A stretch of DNA of 64,000 bases from Mesorhizobium carmichaelinearum (lineage in GTDB: Bacteria > Pseudomonadota > Alphaproteobacteria > Rhizobiales > Rhizobiaceae). The stretch is from NCBI RefSeq assembly GCF_900199455.1, contig NZ_FZQR01000008.1, positions 186,001 through 250,000 on the forward strand, in the 5' to 3' direction. The notes below the pieces were generated by a model. That model did not search any database. It saw only the letters and a program-made list of their open reading frames with translations, and was not told the origin of the DNA. The translations under genes and the position numbers were made by a program. This document shows, piece after piece, positions 25,094 to 34,457 of the stretch (the stretch's first letter is position 1; each line of letters begins with the position of its first letter).

Positions 25094-25936
25094 ATGATCC
25101 TTGTAACTGGAGCGGGTGGCAAAATAGGTGCCACCCTGATTAAGCTGCTGAACGGCGCGTCCTTCCGGGGCGCTTACAATTCGCCAGAGAAGCTAGTCGC
25201 CGCCCGCGATCGCGGTCTCGACGCTGTACACATTGATTACGCAAGGCCTGAAACCCTTGAAGCAGCATTGCACGGCATGGATACGGTGTTCCTGCTGTCC
25301 GCCGGCCCTGGGTACGTTCATCTGGAGCGGAACATGGTCGATGCAGCTAAAACGGTCGGCATCAAGCGGATCGTGAAGCTGTCAGCCTGGCAAGCGGACA
25401 AGGAGCCATACACGATTGCTGCCGATCATCGTGCCATTGAGCGCGTCATCGAAGCTTCGGGGATTGCCTGGACGTTCCTGCGTCCCAATGGCTTCATGCA
25501 GAACTATCTCGGCGACGCAGCCACAATCAAAACGCAGAACGCCTTCTATCGGCAGGCCATGGACAACAGCGTCAGCTTCATCGACGCTCGCGACATTGCA
25601 CTCGCTGCATTCAAGGCATTGACGACCTCTGGCCGTGACGGCAAAGCCTATGAACTTTCAGGGCCGGAAAGCCTGACCAACTTGGATACGGCAAACATCT
25701 TGGCAAGGGTCCTTGGCAAGCCGATCACCTACGTTCCGGTGCCTGCCAAGGTTGCCAGAGCCGGGATGCAAGCCGCAGGACTGCCGACCGACCGTATCGA
25801 TTCCATTGAAAATCTGATGGGAGCGTATGAGACTGGCATCGGAGCACCGGTAACACCGGACCTTGAAGGTCTTATCGGTCGGCGCGCCATTTCATTCGAG
25901 CAGTTTGTTCGAGACCATATCGCCGCGTTCCAATAG
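25094..25936 (+). CDS. NmrA/NAD(P)-binding atypical SDR oxidoreductase
   Basis: A 280-residue protein with an N-terminal dinucleotide site GxxGxxG (ILVTGAGGKIGATLIKLL). IKRIVKLSAWQADKEPYTIA and AWTFLRPNGFMQNYLGD are characteristic of NmrA-like/quinone oxidoreductase 2-type (QOR2) atypical SDRs. The late NLDTANILARVLGKPITYVP is typical too. Such proteins reduce quinones or act as NADP sensors. The start at 25094 follows AATAGGTGCAAA. It is probably co-expressed with the cupin gene 121 bases upstream under the AraC regulator. Confidence 0.87.
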   Translation: MILVTGAGGKIGATLIKLLNGASFRGAYNSPEKLVAARDRGLDAVHIDYARPETLEAALHGMDTVFLLSAGPGYVHLERNMVDAAKTVGIKRIVKLSAWQADKEPYTIAADHRAIERVIEASGIAWTFLRPNGFMQNYLGDAATIKTQNAFYRQAMDNSVSFIDARDIALAAFKALTTSGRDGKAYELSGPESLTNLDTANILARVLGKPITYVPVPAKVARAGMQAAGLPTDRIDSIENLMGAYETGIGAPVTPDLEGLIGRRAISFEQFVRDHIAAFQ

Positions 25937-25940
25937 GTCT

Positions 25941-26114
25941 ATGTCCAAGCCACTCGCCGCCCAGCTTTGTGACAAAGACCATGATGTTATCGAAAATGTC
26001 CTAGACAGGACCGGGATCACGCCCGGCCCGGCGAAAATCGCTGACAAGCTCCAAAACGGAACCCTTGTCTACTATAGCCCTTCTTTCGCCGCCTCCGCCA
26101 GCCGCGCGGCGTAG
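25941..26114 (+). pseudogene. Truncated gene at the right cassette boundary
   Basis: A short frame starts at ATG 25941, four bases after the NmrA stop. Its first 45 or so codons look genuine: SKPLAAQLCDKDHDVIENVL, then DRTGITPGPAKIADKLQNGT and LVYYSPSF. After about 26075 it runs antisense through the end of ribE and stops at 26114. It appears to be the beginning of a gene cut off where the cassette meets ribE. The family is not recognised. Confidence 0.45.
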
Positions 26115-26689
26115 CGGGCCATGGTGTCGATCTCGAGATTGACGCGGTCGCCGGCCTTGCGCTCGCCCCAGGTGGTGACGGTCAGCGAATGGTGGATCAA
26201 CAGCACGTCGAAGCGGGTTCCCTCGACCTTGTTGACGGTGAGCGAGGTGCCGTCGAGCGCGACGGAGCCTTTCGGCGCGATGAATTTTGCCAGATGGCGC
26301 GGCGCCTCCAGCGTGAAGCGCACCGCGTCGCCCTCATCCTTGCGCCCGACGATCTCGGCGGTGCCGTCGACATGGCCTGACACGATATGGCCGCCGAGTT
26401 CGTCGCCGATCTTCAGCGCCCGCTCGAGATTGACCTTGCTGCCGGATTTCCAGCTCGAGGACGTGGTCAGCCGCAAGGCTTCTTCCCAGGCCTCGACCTC
26501 AAACCAGCGGGCGTTGGAGCCATGGTCAGGCAAAGCCGTGACTGTCAGGCAGACGCCGCCGCAGGAGATCGAGGCGCCAATGGCGATGGTCTCGGGATCA
26601 TAGGTGGTGTCGATGCGCAAGCCGACGCCTTCGCTCAGCGGCTTGACGGCCGCGACGGTGCCGATATCGGTGACAATTCCGGTAAACAT
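26072..26689 (-). CDS. ribE: Riboflavin synthase alpha chain
   Basis: A 205-residue enzyme with two lumazine-binding barrels that dismutates 6,7-dimethyl-8-ribityllumazine to riboflavin. It starts MFTGIVTDIGTVAAV at 26689, the family hallmark. The C-terminal half has GDELGGHIVSGHVDGTAEIV. The last 20 codons coincide with the right copy of a 60-bp repeat whose other copy lies near ribH, so its present 3' end was probably supplied by the inserted DNA. The gene remains intact. Confidence 0.96.
   Translation of the reverse strand: MFTGIVTDIGTVAAVKPLSEGVGLRIDTTYDPETIAIGASISCGGVCLTVTALPDHGSNARWFEVEAWEEALRLTTSSSWKSGSKVNLERALKIGDELGGHIVSGHVDGTAEIVGRKDEGDAVRFTLEAPRHLAKFIAPKGSVALDGTSLTVNKVEGTRFDVLLIHHSLTVTTWGERKAGDRVNLEIDTMARYAARLAEAAKEGL
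26076..26135. repeat. Right copy of the 60-bp direct repeat, within the ribE 3' end
   Basis: This is the partner of 23295-23354 (55 of 60 identical). Identity ends abruptly at both sides, at ACTAT versus TCAAA on one side and at AGATTG versus CGCTCT on the other. Confidence 0.85.
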
Positions 26690-26709
26690 CGATGCTATCT
26701 TCCCGTTTT

Positions 26710-26758
26710 GACCATGACCTTGTCCGAAAATCGGGTCCCACTTTTCGGGATCATGGTC
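26710..26758. repeat. Palindromic intergenic element between ribE and ribD
   Basis: GACCATGA (26710-26717) and TCATGGTC (26751-26758) bound an inner pairing of TCCGAAAA with TTTTCGGGA. This resembles dispersed palindromic units common in Mesorhizobium intergenic DNA. It overlaps the ribD stop codon, so it may also form an mRNA hairpin. Confidence 0.6.
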
Positions 26759-27888
26759 TAGAGGTCTGTTACCCACTCGGCGTAGCTGTCTTCACCAAAG
26801 TGCATTTCGCGCAGCTTGCGAAAGCCTGCCGGGATATGGTCGGCGTCGATGGGCGATGCAATGCCGTCATCGCCGATCGCCTCCGGCCCCTGGAACAGCA
26901 CGATGCGGTCGACCAGCCCATCGGCCAGGAAGGCGCTGGCCACCCTGGCGCCGCCCTCGACCAGCACGCTTGCCATGCCGAGCGCCGCCAAATCCTCGAG
27001 CAATTCCGGCAATGCCACGCCGCCTTCATGCGTTTCGGTGCCGATGAAGCGCACACCAGCGCGCTCAAGCGCTGCACGGCGCTGCGGATCGGCTTCCAGG
27101 CAAGCGGCAACGTAGAGCGGCACGCGATCAACGCCCGAGGCCAGTTTCGAGGCCTCCGGCAGCCTGATCTGCCGGTCGAGCACGATGCGTGCCGGCGAAC
27201 GGTTCTCCAGCCCCGGCAAGCGGACCGTCAGCGCCGGATCGTCTTCCAGCGCCGTGCCGATGCCGACCAGAACGGCGTCGGCCTCGGCCCGCATCAGATA
27301 GACTTCGCGGCGTGCGATATCGCCTGTTATGGCGACCTGGCCGGCGCCCTCCCGGCCGATCTTGCCATCACCGGAAAGCGCAAGCTTCAGAATCACTTCC
27401 GGGCGCTTCCTGAGCGACCGAATCAGATAGCCGGCCATCTGCTCGGACGCTTCGGCAGCCAACACTTTTTCGACCACCTCGATGCCGGCGGCACGCAGGA
27501 TGGCATAGCCCTTGCCGGAGACCCGCGTATCCGGATCGCTGGCGGCCCCCACGACGCGCGCAATGCCGGCATTGACCAGCGCATTGGCGCAAGGCGGGGT
27601 GCGGCCGTGATGCGCGCAGGGCTCCAAAGTGACGTAAGCGGTGGCGCCAAGCGCCAGCTCGCCGGCCTCGGCCAGCGCCTCGGTCTCGGCATGCGGCCGG
27701 CCGCCGACAGCAGTGACGCCGGTGCCGACGATCATCGGCCCCGCGCCATCATCGCGCACGATAATCGTCCCGACGGAAGGATTGGTCGAGGTCCGGCCGG
27801 CGTTCCTGCGCGAAAGCCGCAGGGCGGCGGCCATGAAACGGCGATCAAGGGCCGCCTGCTCGGCCTCGCTACGCTGCGATTTTGCCAT
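26758..27888 (-). CDS. ribD: Bifunctional riboflavin deaminase-reductase RibD
   Basis: A 376-residue enzyme. The N-terminal deaminase domain has the zinc motifs HAETEAL and PCAHHGRTPPC. The C-terminal reductase domain (about 155-376) shows RPEVILKLALSGDGKIGREG, then ALEDDPALTVRLPGLENR and ASVLVEGGARVASAFL. It carries out the second and third steps from GTP to riboflavin. It lies two bases from the nrdR stop and forms the nrdR-ribD-ribE transcript. Confidence 0.96.
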   Translation of the reverse strand: MAKSQRSEAEQAALDRRFMAAALRLSRRNAGRTSTNPSVGTIIVRDDGAGPMIVGTGVTAVGGRPHAETEALAEAGELALGATAYVTLEPCAHHGRTPPCANALVNAGIARVVGAASDPDTRVSGKGYAILRAAGIEVVEKVLAAEASEQMAGYLIRSLRKRPEVILKLALSGDGKIGREGAGQVAITGDIARREVYLMRAEADAVLVGIGTALEDDPALTVRLPGLENRSPARIVLDRQIRLPEASKLASGVDRVPLYVAACLEADPQRRAALERAGVRFIGTETHEGGVALPELLEDLAALGMASVLVEGGARVASAFLADGLVDRIVLFQGPEAIGDDGIASPIDADHIPAGFRKLREMHFGEDSYAEWVTDL

Positions 27889-27890
27889 GC

Positions 27891-28370
27891 TTAGCTGGCT
27901 TCCTCTTCAGTCTTGTCTTCGTCGCCCTTCAACTCGCCCAGCAGTTCATGGAAATCCTTGGCCTCGCGGAAATTGCGGTAGACCGAGGCGAAGCGCACAT
28001 AGGCGACATCATCGAGCGATTTCAGCGCCTCCATGACCAGCCGGCCGACCTCGCCGGACGCCACTTCCGTCTCGCCGGAGCTCTCGAGCTGGCGCACGAT
28101 GCCGGTCACCGCGCGGTCGATGCGTTCGGGATCGACATTGCGCTTGCGGACCGCGATCTCGACCGAGCGCAGCAGCTTGTCGCGGTCGAATGGCACTTTC
28201 CGGCCCGACTTCTTGACCACGACAAGGTCGCGCAGCTGCACGCGTTCGAAGGTTGTGAATCGGCCGCCGCAATCAGGGCAGACACGCCGCCTGCGGATCG
28301 CCGCGCCGTCCTCGGCGGGGCGCGAATCCTTCACCTGCGTATCTTCCGACTGGCAATAGGGACAGCGCAT
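27891..28370 (-). CDS. nrdR: Transcriptional repressor NrdR
   Basis: A 159-residue regulator of ribonucleotide reductase genes. The N-terminal zinc ribbon CPYCQSEDTQVKDSR, then RRRVCPDCGGRFTTFERV, is complete. The ATP-cone (about 49-139) includes VVVKKSGRKVPFDRDKLLRS. It senses ATP/dATP and represses nrd operons. The order glyA-nrdR-ribD is conserved in alphaproteobacteria, although here two extra genes lie between glyA and nrdR. Confidence 0.97.
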   Translation of the reverse strand: MRCPYCQSEDTQVKDSRPAEDGAAIRRRRVCPDCGGRFTTFERVQLRDLVVVKKSGRKVPFDRDKLLRSVEIAVRKRNVDPERIDRAVTGIVRQLESSGETEVASGEVGRLVMEALKSLDDVAYVRFASVYRNFREAKDFHELLGELKGDEDKTEEEAS

Positions 28371-28449
28371 GAAAAGCCTTGGGTTCGCGAATGTGGTGAG
28401 GCGAAAGGCTTAGAGCCTTTCTGGTCTGGATTGAAGCAGTTCCGTTTCT

Positions 28450-28779
28450 TCAGAGATAGCGAGGCGCAAGGAAGATTACCAGCGCGGCAAACAGCCAGAC
28501 GGCAATGCCGCCAACAACGGCCAGGCGATAGTCGACCTTGTCGATGAACAACCAGCAGGCACCGAGGAAGGCAAGGTAGGCGGGAATTGTCTTCATCCCA
28601 GCAAGGCAGGCCTCGCGGAAACCACCCGGATCGCCCTTGGCGCCGACGGCGAGCAAAGCAATGACGGCAAAGGTCGGCGCCAGCGGCAGAATCCCGGGCA
28701 GGACATTGCCTCGCTTGGACAGCCAGACGATCAGCGCCGTCACCAGCCCGCCGACCACGCCCTTCCAGAGAATATCCAT
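28450..28779 (-). CDS. GlpM-family small membrane protein
   Basis: A 109-residue protein with four predicted membrane helices: GGLVTALIVWLSKRGNVLPG, then APTFAVIALLAVGAK, IPAYLAFLGACWLFI and VVGGIAVWLFAALVIFL. Length, helix number and the N-terminal LP-I--LAPTFAV pattern fit GlpM-like proteins, whose role (linked to alginate in Pseudomonas) is poorly known. It stands between nrdR and a secreted protein gene on the same strand. Confidence 0.65.
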   Translation of the reverse strand: MDILWKGVVGGLVTALIVWLSKRGNVLPGILPLAPTFAVIALLAVGAKGDPGGFREACLAGMKTIPAYLAFLGACWLFIDKVDYRLAVVGGIAVWLFAALVIFLAPRYL

Positions 28780-28813
28780 CCGCAGGCCCCCTACTCCAAC
28801 CTGGCCGTCGGCG

Positions 28814-29398
28814 TCACGGCGCGACGTCCTTGGTCGGGAAGCCGCAGGATGTTCCGAGGCTACGGTAGGCCTTGGTGAAGCCGTCCATCGGGATGCTGGC
28901 GACGGCCTGCTTGCCGAAAGTCACATCAAGCGAAATGACACTGCGCATGGCACGCAGCAGCGCGAGGCTGGTCTTGGCCTGATTGTCGACCGTCCAGCTC
29001 GGACGGCCGATGACGGCATTGTTGGAATAGACCGTCGCCGCAACCTTGACGCCAGGATCGCCGAACGTCGCCGCGATCTTCTCGCCGGTCGGCAGTTGCT
29101 TGTTGTCGACGGTGAGCATGATGGCCGGATAGGCATCGGGCGGCAGCGCATCGCCGGTAGAGATCGACAAGGTCAGCGTGCCCGAATTACCGCTCGCATC
29201 GAAGAACGCCGTCGAAGCCGCGCAAGTCTTGCTTGTATCCTGGCCGCTGTCGAGCACATCGACGATGGTTGTCCATTTGCCGAAGGTGGCGGTGGCGGGC
29301 GTCTCCGGGGCGGGCTGCGTCTGCGCCAAGGCGGACCCGCAAACGGCCAGCCAGCCGATAGTGCCAAGTGAGGCGAGACAAAAATTGCGCATCATCAA
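28814..29398 (-). CDS. Secreted hypothetical protein
   Basis: A protein of about 194 residues with a Sec signal peptide (about 1-25, ending GSALAQ). The mature part is beta-rich: ATFGKWTTIVDVLDSGQDTS, then LPPDAYPAIMLTVDNKQLPT and late GFTKAYRSLGTSCGFPTKD. The FGKW start and conserved cysteines (CAAS and SCGF) recall IalB-like invasion-associated periplasmic proteins, but similarity is too weak to name it. Three consecutive ATG codons make the exact start uncertain. It lies between the GlpM-like gene and glyA. Confidence 0.6.
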   Translation of the reverse strand: MMMRNFCLASLGTIGWLAVCGSALAQTQPAPETPATATFGKWTTIVDVLDSGQDTSKTCAASTAFFDASGNSGTLTLSISTGDALPPDAYPAIMLTVDNKQLPTGEKIAATFGDPGVKVAATVYSNNAVIGRPSWTVDNQAKTSLALLRAMRSVISLDVTFGKQAVASIPMDGFTKAYRSLGTSCGFPTKDVAP

Positions 29399-29485
29399 AT
29401 CTCCAGTTCATGCGTCACCCGACGAGGGGTGACGCAGTGCCGGCGAATAAGAGATGACGCTTTGCGCCCGGTCAATCGAGGATGG

Positions 29486-30799
<1,314 letters not shown>

Positions 30800-30985
30800 G
30801 GCCTGAAAATCCTCCGGTTCGGGGCAATTTATCTATGCTTATCGTTGCCCCAAAACCGCTGCGCACTTTTGGGCGACACGCATTGCCGCGCCATTAACAC
30901 AGTTGTTTTCGACCCGCCACGTTTGCGGCGCGAAATTTGCTGGCCGGTTTGCGGCAGAGACGGCAAATCCGGCGCGGCAGGAGCC

Positions 30986-32629
30986 CTAGCTTCGCGCCTG
31001 CCTGCCGTTCAAAAGGGCTTCCGTGAGCGTAATCTCGGTGAACAGCGCCCGCGCCGTGTGGTCGTTGATCTCGCCGCGGCGAAGCATGGCGCGCAAGGCA
31101 TCACGCTCGGCGGCTATGCCGGCGAGCCTCAGATCGATCTCCAGCCTGCCTGCCTCGCGCACCTCGGCGCGCGCCTCATCGGCCTCGTCGGACGCTGCGA
31201 TGCGCCGCCGATAGGCAGCGACAATGCCGTTGGCGGCGGCGAGCCTGACGCCGGGTACATCGCCCTCCTCCTCATCCGTCTGCGTAATGCTCTCGAGGTG
31301 GGCGATTGCCGCCTTCGCCGCACCGACACGCGCCTTGCGTTCCTCAGCATCGCCGGCGTCTTCGCCCGGCTCGACCAGCCCGCGCGCGATCACCGGCAAG
31401 GCCAGGCTGGCGATGACCAGGGAGCAGATGATGACGCCGGCGGCGAGGAAGATGACCAGGTCCCGCGCGGGAAATGGCGAACCATCCTGCAAGGCCAGCG
31501 GCAGCGACAATATGCCGGCCAGCGTGATGGCGCCGCGCACACCGGCCACCGAACCGGCGAGCCGCACGCGCAGGCCGAACGGCTCGGCCTCGCGCTTGCC
31601 GAGCCGCGCCGCAAACCCCGCCGCGATGTCGCCAATCCAGATCCAGACGAAGCGCAGGCCTATCAGGCACAGCGTCAGCAGCAGAACCGTCAGGACCGGC
31701 TCCAGGAGCCAATGGCGGCTGGATAGCTCGGGCGGCACCTTGCGGATGATTTCGGGAAGCTGCAGGCCGAGCACGATGAACAGCGCGCCGTTGAAGACGA
31801 AGGAAAACGTCGTCCACAGCGAGATCGTCTGCATGCGCGCCGAGACGCCTAGGAAGCGGAATATGCCGGTGCTCCCGGTCAAGAGGCCGGCGGTCACCGC
31901 CGCCAAGATGCCCGAGGCGCCGAAATGCTCGGCGCCGAGATAGGCGACGAAGGGAAGCAGGATGGTGATCAGCACCTGCGCCTCGGCCGGCACGCCGCCG
32001 ATGCGGTTCAAGAGTTGCAGCGCCTTGGCGGCGACGAACAAGGCCGCCACGCCGGCCAGGATGCCGACCGCCACGGCGTAGAGGAAACTCAGCGAAGCGG
32101 CTGCGAAGGAGAAACTGCCGGTCAATGCCGCCGCGACGGCAAAGCGGAACATGACAAGGCCCGACGCATCGTTGAGCAGCGACTCGCCTTCCAGAATGTG
32201 CATCAGGCGCGCCGGAACGACGTTCCTGTCGACGATCGAGGAGACGGCAACCGCATCGGTCGGCGACAGCACCGCGGCGAGCGCGAAGGCAACGACCAGC
32301 GGAATGCTCGGCACCAGCCAATGCAAGGCATAGCCGAAGCCGACGATTGTGAAGAAGACGAGGCCGATGGCAAGGTCGAGGATCGGCCCGCGCAATGCCA
32401 GCAGCTCGCGCTTGGGCGCGCCGAAAGCGTCACTGAACAGCAGCGGCGGAATGAACACCAGCAGGAACAGTTCCGGATCGATCTCGACATGGATGCCACG
32501 CACCGGCCAAGCAAGGGCAGCACCTATGGCGATCTGCAGGACCGGCAGCGGCACCCGCACCAGCCGCACCAGCGCGCCAGACACGGCGACGAAGACGAGC
32601 ACGACGAGAATGAAGATGGCGGTTTGCAT
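30986..32629 (-). CDS. Na+/H+ antiporter, CPA1 (NhaP) type
   Basis: A 547-residue inner-membrane antiporter with 12-13 helices and a cytoplasmic tail of about 120 residues (about 430-547). Conserved CPA1 motifs are AAVLSPTDAVAVSSIVDRNV and GESLLNDASGLVMFRFAVAA, the latter with the Asn-Asp ion-binding pair. It extrudes Na+ (or K+) for protons, giving pH and salt tolerance. The start at 32629 (MQTAIFILVVLVFVAVSG) is chosen because the longer frame is antisense to a regulator remnant. The tail is helical and charged. Confidence 0.92.
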   Translation of the reverse strand: MQTAIFILVVLVFVAVSGALVRLVRVPLPVLQIAIGAALAWPVRGIHVEIDPELFLLVFIPPLLFSDAFGAPKRELLALRGPILDLAIGLVFFTIVGFGYALHWLVPSIPLVVAFALAAVLSPTDAVAVSSIVDRNVVPARLMHILEGESLLNDASGLVMFRFAVAAALTGSFSFAAASLSFLYAVAVGILAGVAALFVAAKALQLLNRIGGVPAEAQVLITILLPFVAYLGAEHFGASGILAAVTAGLLTGSTGIFRFLGVSARMQTISLWTTFSFVFNGALFIVLGLQLPEIIRKVPPELSSRHWLLEPVLTVLLLTLCLIGLRFVWIWIGDIAAGFAARLGKREAEPFGLRVRLAGSVAGVRGAITLAGILSLPLALQDGSPFPARDLVIFLAAGVIICSLVIASLALPVIARGLVEPGEDAGDAEERKARVGAAKAAIAHLESITQTDEEEGDVPGVRLAAANGIVAAYRRRIAASDEADEARAEVREAGRLEIDLRLAGIAAERDALRAMLRRGEINDHTARALFTEITLTEALLNGRQARS

Positions 32630-32639
32630 GGTGCGGTTC

Positions 32640-32809
32640 CGGCTGTTTGCCGGACCATGCGCAATCGTCGGCCTCGCGTCCAGACAGGCCGCGGCGCGGC
32701 GATGGTCGAGACGGCGGTGCGCTTCCATGTCGACAATGCCAGGCGCAAGCTCGGCGCCGTCAACCGCGCGCAAGCAGTGGCACGCCTGGTCAACCAGCGG
32801 CTGATCTAA
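32640..32809 (+). pseudogene. C-terminal remnant of a LuxR-type regulator
   Basis: The plus strand ends with VETAVRFHVDNARRKLGAVN and then RAQAVARLV, which is the recognition helix and tail of a LuxR-family HTH. The preceding helix (VGLASRQAAAR) is in another frame, so a frameshift lies near 32705. The N-terminal sensor domain is missing. A terminator follows at 32825-32848. Confidence 0.6.
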
Positions 32810-32824
32810 CGTTTCCGCAAACAA

Positions 32825-32848
32825 AAAGGCCGCCCTTCGGCGGCCTTT
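32825..32848. terminator. Terminator hairpin before the L,D-transpeptidase gene end
   Basis: AAAGGCCGCC, loop CTTC and GGCGGCCTTT form a perfect 10-bp stem preceded by A-runs. It lies between the LuxR remnant and the convergent L,D-transpeptidase gene and can serve both strands. Confidence 0.8.
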
Positions 32849-32867
32849 CGCTAGAATTATCAGTCGC

Positions 32868-34121
32868 TTAGAGCGAAGAGGTGATCTGGAGCTCGCTGGC
32901 GCCGTCCAGCGCGTAGACGTCGTCGCGGAACTGCACGACGCCGGGTCCGGTCGACCAGGCTGAGAGATAGAGGAAGTGCACCGGTACCGGGTTGGTGACC
33001 TGGATCGGCGTGTTCTGGCCGGTCTTGATCGCCGCCTCGAAATGCTGGCGGTCCCAGCCGGGCGTGTCGCGCAGGACCCAGGTGACGAGATCGCGCACGT
33101 TCTGGACGCGCACGCAGCCCGAGGAATCGAAGCGCATCATCTTGCCGAACAGGCTCTGCTGCGGCGTGTCATGCATGTAGACGCCATCCGGGCTCGGGAA
33201 GTTGATCTTGACCGACGCCATGGCGTTTTCCGAACCGGGATCCTGGCGGAACCGGTACTTGGCCGCATCATCCGTCGACCAGTCCACATTCATCGGATCG
33301 ACTTCGCTGCCATCCGGCGCGAACAAGCGGATATGGCTGTTCTTCAGATAGTTGGGATCCTTCCGCATCAGCGGAATGATGTCCTTGCGCACGATCGAGA
33401 CCGGCGCGTTCCAGTACGGGTTGACGATGATCTCGTTGATCTTGGAATTGACGATCGGCGTCTGGCGGTCGATCTTGCCGACGATGGCGGTGTGGCGAAG
33501 CACGACGCGGTCGTTCTCGACCGCTTCGACCTGCGCGGCCGGAATGTCGACCAGCACGTAGCGGTTGCCGAGCGTGCCGGCCTTTTCCTTCAGCCGCTGC
33601 AGATTGGTCTGCAACTGGCCAAGCCGGATCTGTGCCGAAACGTTCATCGCGGCGTAGGTGTATTTGCCCATGGAGCCGTCGGCCGGCAAGCCGTGGCGCA
33701 GCTGGAAACGCTTGACCGCCGAGTCGACATAGGAATCGAAGGCCGTCGAAATGCCGGCGCTCTGCGACAGGTCGCCCGCAATCATCAGGCGCTTGCGCAA
33801 CGGCACGACATCGGGATCATCGACGCCGAGTTCCAATTTCTTGGTCGCGGGAACCTCTACCCAGCCGCCCTGCCCGACAATGCTCTGATATTGCGCGACC
33901 GCCTGCTCCGTGAACGCAACAGTCTGCGGGCTGAAGATCGGCAGCGTCGAAGCCACCTTGCCGCCTTCGCTGGCACGGGCGTCGAACTGGTCGTCCCAAT
34001 TGCCGCGGGCCGAGGATTTCAGGATATCCCCGATCACATCCTGCGCGCTCGCACGGCCGGCCACCATGGCGGCGGCGAGCAACGAGGCTCCGGAAAGGAA
34101 AAGGCGGCGGCTGGTTCTCAT
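32868..34121 (-). CDS. Tat-exported murein L,D-transpeptidase (YcbB-like)
   Basis: About 417 residues. The N-terminus TSRRLFLSGASLLAAAMVAG is a twin-arginine signal. A peptidoglycan-binding-like segment follows (FDSYVDSAVKRFQLRHGLPA) and then a YkuD catalytic domain. VNPYWNAPVSIVRKDIIPLM and FDSSGCVRVQNVRDLVTWVL include the catalytic Cys in SSGCVR, with the His in YMHDTP. Such enzymes make 3-3 crosslinks in peptidoglycan or attach proteins to it. The start at 34121 is the closest to the Tat motif; 34136 and 34154 are alternatives. An LdtR-like regulator lies nearby on the same strand. Confidence 0.9.
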   Translation of the reverse strand: MRTSRRLFLSGASLLAAAMVAGRASAQDVIGDILKSSARGNWDDQFDARASEGGKVASTLPIFSPQTVAFTEQAVAQYQSIVGQGGWVEVPATKKLELGVDDPDVVPLRKRLMIAGDLSQSAGISTAFDSYVDSAVKRFQLRHGLPADGSMGKYTYAAMNVSAQIRLGQLQTNLQRLKEKAGTLGNRYVLVDIPAAQVEAVENDRVVLRHTAIVGKIDRQTPIVNSKINEIIVNPYWNAPVSIVRKDIIPLMRKDPNYLKNSHIRLFAPDGSEVDPMNVDWSTDDAAKYRFRQDPGSENAMASVKINFPSPDGVYMHDTPQQSLFGKMMRFDSSGCVRVQNVRDLVTWVLRDTPGWDRQHFEAAIKTGQNTPIQVTNPVPVHFLYLSAWSTGPGVVQFRDDVYALDGASELQITSSL

Positions 34122-34457
34122 GGACGTTCCAGACATAGGTAGCGGTTCGATCAATTGCTGCGTCGATCATCGGGCGATCTCGCCCGCACTCTAAAATTGG
34201 CAATCTTAACAATTAGCCAACCATGGCCCGTATCACGTTGGCAGGAAACGCACGCGGCGCGATACGGTTGCGGGTGGACGCATGGTCTTCACGACAGCAT
34301 CACTGCCACCCTCGGTTCCACTGGAATATGGCGGCAACGTGGCCTTGCGCCCAATTTGGGCTGCCCCGGTATGGCGAAATGAAAGAGGCGTGCTTTTTCG
34401 GTACCGACCCACGTTGCCAGCGCTGGGACACCGCGCGGAGGAACAGCTTCGTCCCAG
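34122..34457. other. Intergenic stretch upstream of the L,D-transpeptidase gene
   Basis: No gene was recognised. GCTGGGAC (34422-34429) and GTCCCAGC (34452-34459) are perfect inverted repeats overlapping the stop of the next gene and may form its terminator. The remainder probably carries the L,D-transpeptidase promoter, but no consensus was assigned. Confidence 0.35.
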
